From: Rhea pennata
Lineage: Eukaryota > Chordata > Aves > Rheiformes > Rheidae
DNA length: 64,000 bases
Direction: 5' to 3'
Assembly: GCF_028389875.1 (NCBI RefSeq)
Contig: NC_084682.1
Coordinates: 5,466,001-5,530,000, forward strand
Shown here: one piece after another, positions 10,243 through 30,252 of the stretch
Numbering within the stretch: the stretch's first letter is position 1
Layout of the letters: each line of letters begins with the position of its first letter
Notes under the pieces: model-generated
What the model was told of the DNA's origin: nothing
Databases searched by the model: none
The model's input: the letters and a program-made list of their open reading frames with translations, nothing else
Made by a program: the position numbers and the translations under genes

Positions 10243-12655
10243 CTACAGCGCGGCCCGGAGCGCGCCGGGGAAGCGGCTGATGCTGAAGGGCGCCGTGCTG
10301 TAGGACGGCTCCTCGCCCAGGCTGAGCTCGCACAGCAGCTTCCCCACCACCGGCGCCAGCTTGAAGCCGTGGCCTGCGGGGAGGAGAGGGCCAGGCGCGA
10401 GTGGGCGCAGGCGGCCCCGGGGCCGCGGGGCGCCCGTGCCCCCCGCCTACCTGAGAAGCCGGCTCCGATGACGATGTTGCTGTGCTTGGGGTGCCGGTCC
10501 AGGATGAAGTCTCCGTCCGGGGTGTTCTGGGGACACCCTGGCGTGAGGGCCCCGGGGCAGCGGGCGAGGGGTGCTGCCGCCCCGTGCGCCCTGCCAGGAC
10601 GCCTGGGTCCTCTCCTAGCACCAAGGGGAGGGGGGAGCCTGGGAGCCCCGGACGCCCCAACCCCCCCCCCCCCCGGGACGCCTGGGTTCCCACGAGCTCC
10701 GAGCAGGGCGGCGGGGGGCGGGTAACAAGGTCCAGTGGGAGGGGGAGGGGCTGTGAGCCAGGACTCCTGGGCCCTCCCCAACTCCAAGAAGGGGGAAGAA
10801 GGGATATCAAGGTCCACGTCGGGGTGGGAGGAGAAGCCTGGCGCTCCGCCAGCCCCGGGGGGAGGGGCAGGGAGCCCGGACGCCTGGGCCCCGGCCGGCC
10901 CCTCACCGTGTAGAGGCAGGTCTCCAGCAGGGCCGGCTCGGGCTCCAGCCCCGGCAGGTAGCTGGCGACGAAGCGGCGCAGCAGGGCCACGTCGAGGCGG
11001 CGATCGCCCGGCACCGGGCGGTCGCGCTGGTCGGGGTCCACGGGACTGCCGTGGTGGTAGCACACCTGGAGGGGAGGCGGGGGGCGGTGGGTCGAGGAGG
11101 GGGAGCTGGTCCCCGCGGCGCCTCCCCTGCCCCTGGTCCCGCTCACCTTGACGAGCCCCGGGTACTCGCAGGCGGGCAGCCCGTAGATGTCGTGGGGCAC
11201 CTGGGGCAGCCCCAGCGCCATGAAGCAGGGGAAGGGCCGCTCGACGCCGTAGCTCCCGGGCACTTTCTCCTTCCAGTAGCAGACGTGGACGCGCAGGGGC
11301 TGCGGGCGGCGGGGAGGGGGCTCAGGCGGCGGCCCGGCGCCCCCCCCCCCCAGCCCCCTCCCCTCCCCGCCGCCGCTTACCTGCAGCGGCAGCCGGAGGC
11401 CGAGCGGCTCCAGCAGCTGGCTGCTCCAGGCGCCGGCCGCGATGACGAGCCGGGGGGCGCGGTAGAGCCCGGCCGCGGTGCTCACGGTGAGCAGGGCGCC
11501 GGGCTCGATGCCCAGCACCTTCTCGCCGTCGCGCAGCGTGCCGCCGCTCCGGCGGAACAGCTCCTGCGGGGGGACGGGGCGAGTCGGCGCGGAGGGGGCG
11601 GCCGGGCCGGGAGATGGGGGTCGTCGGGGGGGGGGGGGGGAGCGCTGCCCACCTGCACGGCCCGCAGCGCCCGGTCCGCGTGGAGCACCCCGGCCGCGCC
11701 GTCCCACAGCGCCGCTTCGCCGTCGCGGGGCCGCAGCCCGGGGAAGCGGCGGGCGCGGGCGGCGCCGTCGAGCTGCTCGGCGGGGCCGCGGGGCCGCGCC
11801 GCCGCCCGCCGCCACCGCTCGAACTGCGGCTCCCCGGCGGCGCCCAGCACCAGCAGCCCCGTCCGCCTGCGCCCGCCGCCGCGTCAGCCGCGCCCCCGCG
11901 GACACCCCCGCGGAGCCCCGGACACCCCCGCGGCGGCCCGGACACCCCCGCGCCCGGACACCCCCGCACCCGCACACCCCCGCGGAGCCCCAGACACCCC
12001 CGCGCCCGGACACCCCCGTGCCCGGACACCCCTGCGGAGCCCCGGACACCCCCGTGCCCCGAATGCCCCCGCACCCTGGACACCCCCACGCCCCACCTCG
12101 TGGTACCCCCGATGCCCTCTCCCCCGTGGGGTGTGTGTGTGTGGGGGGAAACTGAGGCACGGCGCCACACCACGAAGGAAGCTCCGCCGCGGAGCACCGT
12201 CGCCGGGCCGGGCCGGGCCCGCAGCCCCCGGGGGGGCCGTCACCTGTAGAGGCAGGTGCCGGTGCGGGCCTCGAGGCGTTGCCAGAGGCGGTAGCTCTCG
12301 GGCATCAGGCGGGCGTAGTGCTCCTGCGGGTAGGCGCTGCGGATGATGCGGCTCTGCCCGTGCGAGCTGCCCCGCGAGTGGGGCAGGAGGAACTGCCGGG
12401 AGATGGGGGGGGAAGGGGGGGGGGTCGTGAGCAGGGTGGGGGGCAGCCCCGCGAATCGCTGACTCAGCAAAACGGTGCAGGCGGGGGGGGTGGTGGTGGT
12501 GGGGGCCCAGGCGTCCGGGCTACCTGCTCCAGCAGGAGGGTGTCCCGGCCCCGCTCGGCCAGGTGGTAGGCGGCGAAGGAGCCCTGGATGCCGGCGCCGA
12601 TGACGATGGCGTCGTAGCAGGCCGCGCGGGGCTCGCTCGCCGCTGCCGCCGCCAT
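10243..12655 (-). CDS. PIPOX: PIPOX, peroxisomal sarcosine / L-pipecolate oxidase
   Basis: This FAD-dependent oxidase of the MSOX/DAO fold demethylates sarcosine and oxidises L-pipecolate, making H2O2, normally in peroxisomes. Exons in transcript order: 12655-12524 (ATG with strong GCC-ATGG context), 12392-12244, 11866-11653, 11563-11381, 11299-11147, 11065-10907, 10526-10451, 10373-10243 (TAG). Introns are GT-AG, phases agree, and the product is 398 aa (human 390). The dinucleotide-binding motif [15 protein letters not shown] is at residues 18-32. Cys327 in [13 protein letters not shown] corresponds to the Cys that covalently holds FAD in this family. [20 protein letters not shown] is near the C-terminus. 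Exon 3 is strongly drifted to Ala/Arg/Gly/Pro. The protein ends [11 protein letters not shown], so the PTS1 position is AAL rather than the AHL I recall for human. Confidence 0.95.
11898..12096. repeat. GC-rich VNTR in PIPOX intron 2
   Basis: About ten 16-20-nt units of the form GGACACCCCCGCGGAGCCCC, with CGCG/CGTG/GGCG variants, fill most of the 377-nt intron 11867-12243. There is no coding content. Confidence 0.85.
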
Positions 12656-12894
12656 GGCTCGTCCTCGCGTCCCCGCGGGCCCGGCCGAGGGGAGGGCCGG
12701 GGCAGAGTCCGGCCGGGGCTGCCGGGAGCCGCGCCAGCCTCGGCCAGGCCTGGCCGCCCTCCAGCTCCGTGCAGGGTTCCTGGCTCAGCCCCGTTCCCGC
12801 GCTCCCCCCCCCACCCCGGCCGCGTCTCGGCGTGCCAGAGTCGCCCCGCGCGCGTGCCCGGCGCCGAGAGGCAGCGCGGCAGCGGCAGGAGCGA

Positions 12895-13150
12895 GTGGGC
12901 GGGATAAATGTGATGGAAAATTGTTTTCAATAAATTCCACTTTCCCTCCCCACCGTTTTGTTGTCTGTTCTCGTTACGGCAGGACGAGGGGCTGTTTGTA
13001 ACGCTCCCGCGCGCCGCGAAGGCCCATTTGTGTGCAGATTGGAAACCGCGCAGCTTGTTTCAAGGGAAACATTTTTTCCTCCGTCGCAATTTATTACGTC
13101 CATAAACTATTTTGTTGCCATTTTTTTCTGGGAGATAGCTGTGATTTAGG
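12895..13150. other. AT-rich island upstream of PIPOX (candidate enhancer)
   Basis: Within GC-rich DNA this block has GATAAATGTGATGGAAAATTG, CAATAAATTCC, GTTTCAAGGGAAAC and GCAATTTATTACGTCCATAAAC. No ORF with codon character or splice context was seen. The region 12656-12894 is the probable PIPOX CpG-rich promoter. Confidence 0.35.
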
Positions 13151-13424
13151 GCCCTCCGGAGCATCGAGGAGCCCAGCGTGCTCAGAGGCGCCGCGCGTCT
13201 CCCCGCGTGCCCCCGGTTAAGGAGTGGTTAATGCGCCGAGGGGGTAGGTCCGTCGGGGCCGCAGTGGGGCTCTGCCACCCGCTTTGGGGAAAACCAAGGC
13301 GGTGCACGGCGGCGGCAGCGGGCTGAAGAGCGCGGGGACAGGAGCCGCCGGCCGCAGCGCGGCGGGGCAGGGCGGCGAGAGGCCCGACCCCGGCACCTCG
13401 CCTCTCCCCGGCGCTGCCTGACAG

Positions 13425-13570
13425 CTAATTAGAGGAATTAATTTACTCTGTCTTTCATGGTGTAAAAGACATTATTTACCGGTTAATTGTTGTTATTACA
13501 AAATGTTAAATATCATCATTTATTGTGCCATCCCACCTGCTAATCTCTGGTAATTTATGAGGCAGCCCGG
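13425..13570. other. AT-rich island with clustered TAATTA words
   Basis: It contains AGCTAATTAGAGGAATTAAT, CCGGTTAATTGTTG and AAATATCATCATTTATTG. The dense homeodomain cores in a GC-rich neighbourhood suggest a conserved neural or developmental enhancer; conservation is untested. Confidence 0.4.
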
Positions 13571-13742
13571 CTCTCTCGACAGGTCCGTAAGTGCCGTGCT
13601 GGGGCCGGGGAGGGGGTCGCTGGCTGGGCTGCCCGGCCAGCTCGCTGGGGTGCCACAGGCTCTGTGCAAACACCTGCAAAAACTGCGATGGGGCAGCAGG
13701 AGGAGGCAGCCAGGGTGGGACAGGGCTGGACGCAGCAGTGTC

Positions 13743-13853
13743 GGTGTGCAAGGCGTGCACAGCAACCTCGTACAGGGCAAGTAGAGTGTGCACAGCAGCC
13801 TCGTGCAAGGTGTGCACAGCATCCTCGTGCAAGGCATGTCCTTGTGCAAGACA
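13743..13853 (+). repeat. Short minisatellite, units like GTGCACAGCAGCCTCGTGCAAGG
   Basis: About four degenerate copies of a 23-40-nt unit lie in the PIPOX/SEZ6 intergenic region. They create short open frames of no significance. Confidence 0.75.
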
Positions 13854-14504
13854 AGCATGGCGCTGCACCATGCGGGATGCCCCCCCCGTGCACGGGCCGC
13901 ATGCACTCGTGGCCCATCCCCGGCGCGGCGATGGCAGCGCGGGGAAGCGCTGAAGCCGCTGTCTCCGTGCGCATATGTAAACCTGCTTTGCACTGCCACC
14001 CCCCCCCCGCCGCGCGCCGCCGCCTCCTTGTATCGGCACGCTTTGTGCCGCAGATCGCTCGCGGCTGGGCTGCGCCAGCCCCCCGTGCTCGCCGGCTCGG
14101 CTGACTCCGGCGCTTTCCCTAATATTGGTTATTGGCCAGCCCCGGTCCCCGCCGGGTGCCCTCTCCTGCCCTGGCCGTCCTGCCTTCCCGATGCCCAGCT
14201 CCCAGCCCGCCAGCTGCTGCCGGTGCCTCCCAGGAGGCTTCGACACCCTGCACAAAATCAGGGTCCAGCTTTGCATCGGGGGCACCCTGCTTTCGGCATC
14301 ACACGTGGGTGAAGCCCGGGCTCCCCTCCGGTGCCTTCTCACTGAGAATCACTAATGCACCGAATTCAGCAGGTCTCGGCACAGGGATGAGCCCAGCGCC
14401 CACGGGCCCAGGGCGCTGGGAGCGTGGCGGTGCTGTGGCAGAGCTGCGGCTGCGCGGCCCCCCCCGGGCCGGGCGCTGCGCGGGGCTCCATTACGGCAGC
14501 CTGC

Positions 14505-14690
14505 CTTCCCCTGCCTTTGATGCTGTGAATAATTCACCCATTTCCCAGGATTTGAGCAGCCTTTGAACAGCCCATACCTGCTTTTGCTTTTCATCGGGAA
14601 CATGAAGAATAATTAATTATCCATGAAATGTTAAGTGGCAAAATGAACTCCTCTCCCACTAACTGCACACTAATAGATCGCGCTGGAAAA
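14505..14690. other. AT-rich island (candidate conserved non-coding element)
   Basis: It holds TGCTGTGAATAATTCACCC (inverted GTGAATAATTCAC), AGAATAATTAATTATCCATG and CACTAATAGATC. The near-palindromic core GTGAATAATTCAC is notable. No gene seen. Confidence 0.4.
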
Positions 14691-14979
14691 GCCCCCGCGG
14701 AGCAGGGGAGGCAAACGGCAGGGTGCAGAGCCCCAGCCCCGGCCTCGCCACGTCGCTCCCATCGCACGGGTGCAGGGGCTCGGGGGGCTGCAGGCTGCTC
14801 CCCACCGCCGCCCCACGGCGGGCCTGGGGCATCGCCTGCCCACGAGGCCCCGAGCAGCCACGGGGAGGCCGCGGGCTGGGCGGCCCCGTTGTGCCGCTAG
14901 GGAGACGCGGGACAGGCCAGCTCGGGGCTCGGCACCCAGCTCCCTCCCTGCGGGGCTGCGCACTGTCAGTCGTGAAGCC

Positions 14980-15260
14980 AAAGTCGGCACTTAAAAATAT
15001 ATTAGGGAGAGAGGAGGCGGCCCTCGCCTTCGACAAAGCTTCAGAAGCCTCCGCAGATCGATTGTTTGCTTTGTCTTAAAATCAACAACCGTTTAAGGCG
15101 GCCTCTCATTAGCAGTCCAGGTACATGCCTGGGGAAGCGTCGAGCAGATTAAAATTATTTGAATATCATAATATTAGAAAGTTCAATCTGGCTTCAAAAT
15201 GCACATCTTCCAAGCACTGCCAGGGCTTTATTGCATTAAACATTTATGGAGCTGCTGCTG
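14980..15260. other. AT-rich island (candidate conserved non-coding element)
   Basis: It contains ACTTAAAAATATATTAGG, GATCGATTGTTTGCTTTGTC (SOX-like ATTGTTTG), TCTCATTAGCAG and ATTAAAATTATTTGAATATC. Flanks are GC-rich and no coding signal was found. The rest of 12656-16350 is GC-rich unique sequence, simple repeats and homopolymers. Confidence 0.4.
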
Positions 15261-15455
15261 GATCAAAGTTTCGGGTTTAGCACGGAAAGCGCTTTGCAGG
15301 TGTGCCAGGCTCCCCAGCTGCACGGCAGCTCGCCGCCGTGTCGGGCCGTGCGTGGGGCTGGCAGTGGGGCTGACTGTGCCGTGGGGCTGCTCACACAAGC
15401 TGGCACATGACTTGCACCTACACCTGGAGTGGTTTCTGGCCCTGAAGAGGTGCAA

Positions 15456-15480
15456 TAAAAAAAAAAAAAAAAAAAAAAAA
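15456..15480 (+). repeat. Poly(A) tract preceded by AATAAA
   Basis: About 25 A follow GTGCAAT. It could be a retroposon tail, but no flanking target duplication or parent sequence was recognised. Confidence 0.9.
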
Positions 15481-15931
15481 GCAACGCCTGAAATAAGAAA
15501 GAAATATTCTGGAGGTTGCATTTTAACGGTGGCCCCCATGCGTGGGGCTGGGGCTGGAGACGGCGGCAGCGTGTGCCGGAGGGCTCAGCCCTGCTGCAGA
15601 GCCGAGGAGCGGGGCCTCACAGGCTTCGCGCCGTGTGCGGTGTCAGTGCTAGAGGGTGAAGCCATCTGGGCTTTCAGGAAGATTGCAGGGGGGGGTTATT
15701 AAACAAAGAGCCTGGGTTTTTATTTTTAACGCATGCAAGAACCGGCCAGCAGTCAGCACGGAGGTGCTGTGCGACGGTGCCAACGCCATCTGCCTGCTGC
15801 AAGGAACTCATCCCCACGCCTCCAGCCTCCCCGGAGCCTCCGGAGCAGACGACGTGCACGGAGGAAAAGGAGCAGAAGTGATGGGGCTGGGGGCAGGTCT
15901 CAGCCCCCTGCCAGTATGGAGTAAAATCCTG

Positions 15932-15954
15932 CCCCCCCCCCCCCCCCCCCCCCC
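15932..15954 (+). repeat. Poly(C) tract
   Basis: 23 consecutive C. Further C or G homopolymers of 10-17 nt occur at 16171-16194, 16299-16307 and 16324-16337, and these are likely sites of sequencing length error. Confidence 0.9.
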
Positions 15955-16351
15955 GCTGCAAGGATTGCCCTTGACCCAGGTTTCCCTGATTGGGATACAA
16001 CGAGCGAGGGCATTACTAGCTATTTAGGGATGGGGAATGCAGGTGGGGGGCTTTGCCCCCCTGAGCTGGGAGGGCTCTGCATAGCCTTTGGGGGGGGGGT
16101 GCCTGGAAAGTGCAGGCCTGGGGGTGCAGAAGCTGGTGCAGGGGAGCTGTGACAAGCGGTGCAGGAGACGGGGGGCTTCGGGGGGGGGGGGGGGAAGCGA
16201 CTGGGCAGCCTGGCCTTGCCTTTTCCCATCCCTGCGGCCTTTGGTGTGCTCTGCCCCACTGCTGCTCCAGCTATGGGGTCGCTGGGTTTGAACGGGGGGG
16301 GGGGGGGTAATGGAGAACCATGCCCCCCCCCCCCCCCGACACACTGCCTTC

Positions 16352-16580
16352 AGCTCTCAGGATTGGTGGGTGACGCACTCAGAGCGTTACGGCGGGGGTG
16401 GGGGGAGAGGACAGGGAGGAGCCCCCCTCCCCAGCTCGCAGGATTGGTGGGCGCCGCACTCGGAGCGTTACGGCGCGCGGGCGGCGGGGGGGGGAGGGAG
16501 CAGGGAGGAGCCCCCCCCCCTCCCCTCCCCAGCCCGCAGGATTGGCGGGCGCCGCACTCGGAGCGTTACGGCGGGCGGCG
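16352..16580 (+). promoter_or_regulatory. SEZ6: SEZ6 proximal promoter: three tandem inverted-CCAAT (NF-Y-type) units
   Basis: A block of GGATTGG + TGGG + CGCACTC(A/G)GAGCGTTACGGCG occurs three times, with GGATTGG at 16360-16366, 16441-16447 and 16539-16545, spaced 81 and 98 nt. ATTGG is the reverse of CCAAT, the NF-Y core. Copy 1 alone carries TGACGCAC. Between copies lie GC-box-like and C-run sequences. The last copy ends about 60 nt before the SEZ6 ATG, so TSS usage within or just after the array is likely. Confidence 0.65.
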
Positions 16581-16638
16581 CCGGCCGTGCCCGCAGCCGC
16601 GGAGCTCTCCGTGGTGCTGATCGCCGCCGCCGCCGGCC

Positions 16639-27939
<11,301 letters not shown>

Positions 27940-28599
27940 GCGGAGGAGAGCGGGGCGCCGCCGCGGCCGCCCCTCCTCGGCCCCCCCTGCGCCCGCAGAC
28001 ACCCCGCGCCACGGGACCGGCCGGAGCCCGCCGGGGGACCCCGCTGTCCCCCCCGGCGCGGCCGCCCCCTCGGGGTGACACCGCGCTCCCCGCCGGCTCC
28101 GGGCCAGCAGGGCCCGTCCCGCCCCTCGGCACCCGCATGGGAGGAACGTGCCGCGGCGGGGGGAGCGGCCGGGACCCCCCCCCCCTCCCCGGTGACCCCG
28201 ACGGGGCCCCCGGTGCGTGCTGTGGGCACCGGGTGCGCCGAGCTGGCCGCGGCCGGGGGCAGCGGTGCCGCCAGGAGCCCCGAGGTAAGGACACGGCTGC
28301 CCGGGGCCGGGGGGGTCCTCGCCCCGACGTGGCGCAGTGCCCCCCCCCCTCCCCCGACGGCCGCCCCGCGCATCCTGCGGCCTCGCGGCGGGACTCGGCC
28401 CCGGCGCCGGGCAGGGGGGCGGGGAGGGGGGGCCGGGCACGGCCACCTCTGTCGTGGTTCCCCCCCCCCCCCGGCCGCCGCCACGTCCGGGCTGAGGCTT
28501 TGGACATATCCGGTGTAAAATAGGGTCCCATCCTCAGCTGCGCATCCCCCTTCGGAGAGCGACCCCCCAACTCTCCCCCCATCTTTTGGTTGTTTCATT

Positions 28600-28605
28600 A
28601 ATAAA
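28600..28605 (+). terminator. SEZ6: Poly(A) signal AATAAA for SEZ6
   Basis: TTTCATTAATAAAAAATGG is followed within 25 nt by GT-rich sequence (ccgtggtggtggcgtg). It defines a 3' UTR of about 700 nt, very GC-rich and with no further gene. Confidence 0.8.
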
Positions 28606-28689
28606 AAATGGTGTTTTAGAAGATACCGTGGTGGTGGCGTGTTTCCCCGCGGTGAGGGCCGGCCGGGCCGCCCCCACCCGCCCTCACCC

Positions 28690-29285
28690 CGCCGGCACTC
28701 GGGCTCGGCCGTGCACCCCACACTGACCTCCACCCGCACCCCCGAGCACCCGCCACCGTCCAGTCAGCACGGCGAACCCCCCCATATCCCTCCTTAACCC
28801 ACATCCTGCACCCCACTAACCTGCCTGCACTCCCGGCCCCTACAACCCGGCACCCTCCCACCCCCGGCACCCTAGCAGAAGCCTTCGCACTCGGTGCTGC
28901 CCCCCACCCTGAACCCCCACCCTGCATCCCACACTTATGCCCCCTGCAACCCCAGAGTCCCCTGAGCCCCATGCTGACCCCTCCTGCACCCCAGTGCTGC
29001 ATCTGACCCCCCCTTACTCCATCTTGCACCACTGCATGCTGCACCCCCAAACTCAACACCCCACACTGACCCCCACCCGAGACGCAAGACTCACATCCTA
29101 AACCTCCTACCCTGCACCCAAACCTGCACCCCCAACCCCCAGCTTGCACCCCAGCCTGCACCCGAGACCCCCAACCCAACCCCCCTATCCTGCACCCAAG
29201 CCTGCGCCCTCAACCCCCAGCTTGCACCCCCACTCCGACCCCCAGTGTGCCCCCTGCACCCCGCGCGCTGCCCCCCACCCTGTCC
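28690..29285. repeat. C-rich minisatellite between SEZ6 and PHF12
   Basis: About 600 nt of degenerate CCTGCACCC(C) and CCCAACCCCCAGCTTGCACCC units, almost free of G. The strong strand asymmetry (C on +) would give G-rich RNA or G-quadruplex potential on the minus strand. No gene. Confidence 0.8.
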
Positions 29286-29760
29286 TCTTCCCTGGCCCCG
29301 TCGCGGTGCGGGATAGCTTTAAGGGGCGGGGCTTCCGCAGCAGTGACGTCACGGGCAAAGTGGCGCGCCGGCGCAGCGCGCGCCCCCTGCCGGCACGCGG
29401 GCCCCGCCGCGGGCCCCGCCCCATCACGTCACCCACGGCCGCCCTCCCCCCTCCCCCGCGGCCAGGACGTGACGGCAGCCACGCGCCTGCGCGCGCCGCT
29501 CTGCCTCCCCGCCGCCGCTTCACCTCCCCTGCGCCTGCGCCGGCTCTCGCGCGCCTGCGCCGCGCCGGCGCCCCGCGCGCTTGCGCAGGAGGCGGGGGGG
29601 GGCGGAGCGCGAGAGGAGGAGGGGCGGGGGGGAGAAGAAGGGCACGGAGTGGAGGGGGGGGGGGGGCGCTGCTCGCGCGCCTGCGCGATGGCGGCGCGCG
29701 CGTCCTCCTCCCCTCCCCCGCCGTGCCCGGCCGAGAGCGGGAGGAGGCGGCGGCGGCGGC

Positions 29761-29807
29761 GGGGGGAGAGGGAGGGGGAGGGGGAGGGGGAGGGGGAGGG
29801 GGAGGGG
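29761..29807 (+). repeat. (GGGGGA)n microsatellite in PHF12 promoter
   Basis: Seven or eight G4-6A units; G-quadruplex prone. Confidence 0.9.
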
Positions 29808-29882
29808 CGGCGGCGGCGCGCGGGCCGCGCCTGCGCGGGGCGGGGAGGGCGGCGGGGCGCGGTCTGCGCGTGCGCGTGCGGC

Positions 29883-29913
<31 letters not shown>
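29883..29913 (+). repeat. (CGG)n tract in PHF12 5' region
   Basis: About ten uninterrupted CGG/GGC units, followed by a (TGCG)n tract near 29940-29970. Confidence 0.9.
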
Positions 29914-30072
29914 GGCCCTGAGCGTCGGCGGCGCCGCCTGTGTGTGTGCGTGCGTGCGTGCGTGCGCGCGGTGCGTGCGGCGTGTGCGCGAGGCGGCGGC
30001 GGGAGCGGGGCCGCGCGCCGCACCGGGCCGCTCCCCCTTCCCCTCCCCCTCCCCTCCCCGCCCTTGCGCGGC

Positions 30073-30159
30073 ATGGCAGCGGGCGCAGGGCCCCCCGCAG
30101 CCGCCCCCGGGCCCGGCAGGAGGAGGAGGGCGGGCAAGCCGCAGCGGCCCGTGGGCTAG
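30073..30159 (+). other. Upstream ORF in PHF12 5' UTR
   Basis: ATG at 30073 has G at -3 and G at +4 (strong context) and encodes 28 codons ([13 protein letters not shown]...) to TAG at 30157-30159, 93 nt before the main ATG. Whether it lies in the mature 5' UTR depends on the TSS. It would be expected to damp translation. Confidence 0.45.
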
Positions 30160-30252
30160 GCCCCGCGCCGCCCGCCCGCCCGCGCCGCCGCCCGCCTCGC
30201 TCCCTCTCCCCCGGGGAGGGGGGGGCTCTCGGGCCGCTCCCGGGCTGGATGA

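Larger units (their letters stand above)
29330..30252 (+). promoter_or_regulatory. PHF12: PHF12 CpG-island promoter and 5' UTR
   Basis: A TATA-less CpG island. The full CRE TGACGTCA is at 29344-29351, with more ACGTCA/TGACG half sites near 29423 and 29466. Seven GCGCNTGCGC words (NRF1-type) start at 29483, 29531, 29551, 29577, 29677, 29827 and 29866. A YY1-type ATGGCGGC is at 29688-29695. Simple repeats follow: (GGGGGA)n at 29761-29807 and (CGG)n at 29883-29913. The TSS probably lies between 29700 and 30000 (inference). Confidence 0.75.

Noticed and set aside
9860-12160. A very long minus-strand open frame (over 700 codons) across PIPOX
   Set aside because: It runs through introns, the VNTR and parts of PIPOX exons. 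Open only because GC-rich DNA lacks stop codons; the real PIPOX uses spliced exons.
12929-12934. AATAAA as a poly(A) signal
   Set aside because: No plus-strand gene ends nearby; it lies upstream of the PIPOX start within an AT-rich island.
15456-15480. Poly(A) tract as the tail of a processed pseudogene
   Set aside because: No parent coding sequence and no target-site duplication recognised upstream.
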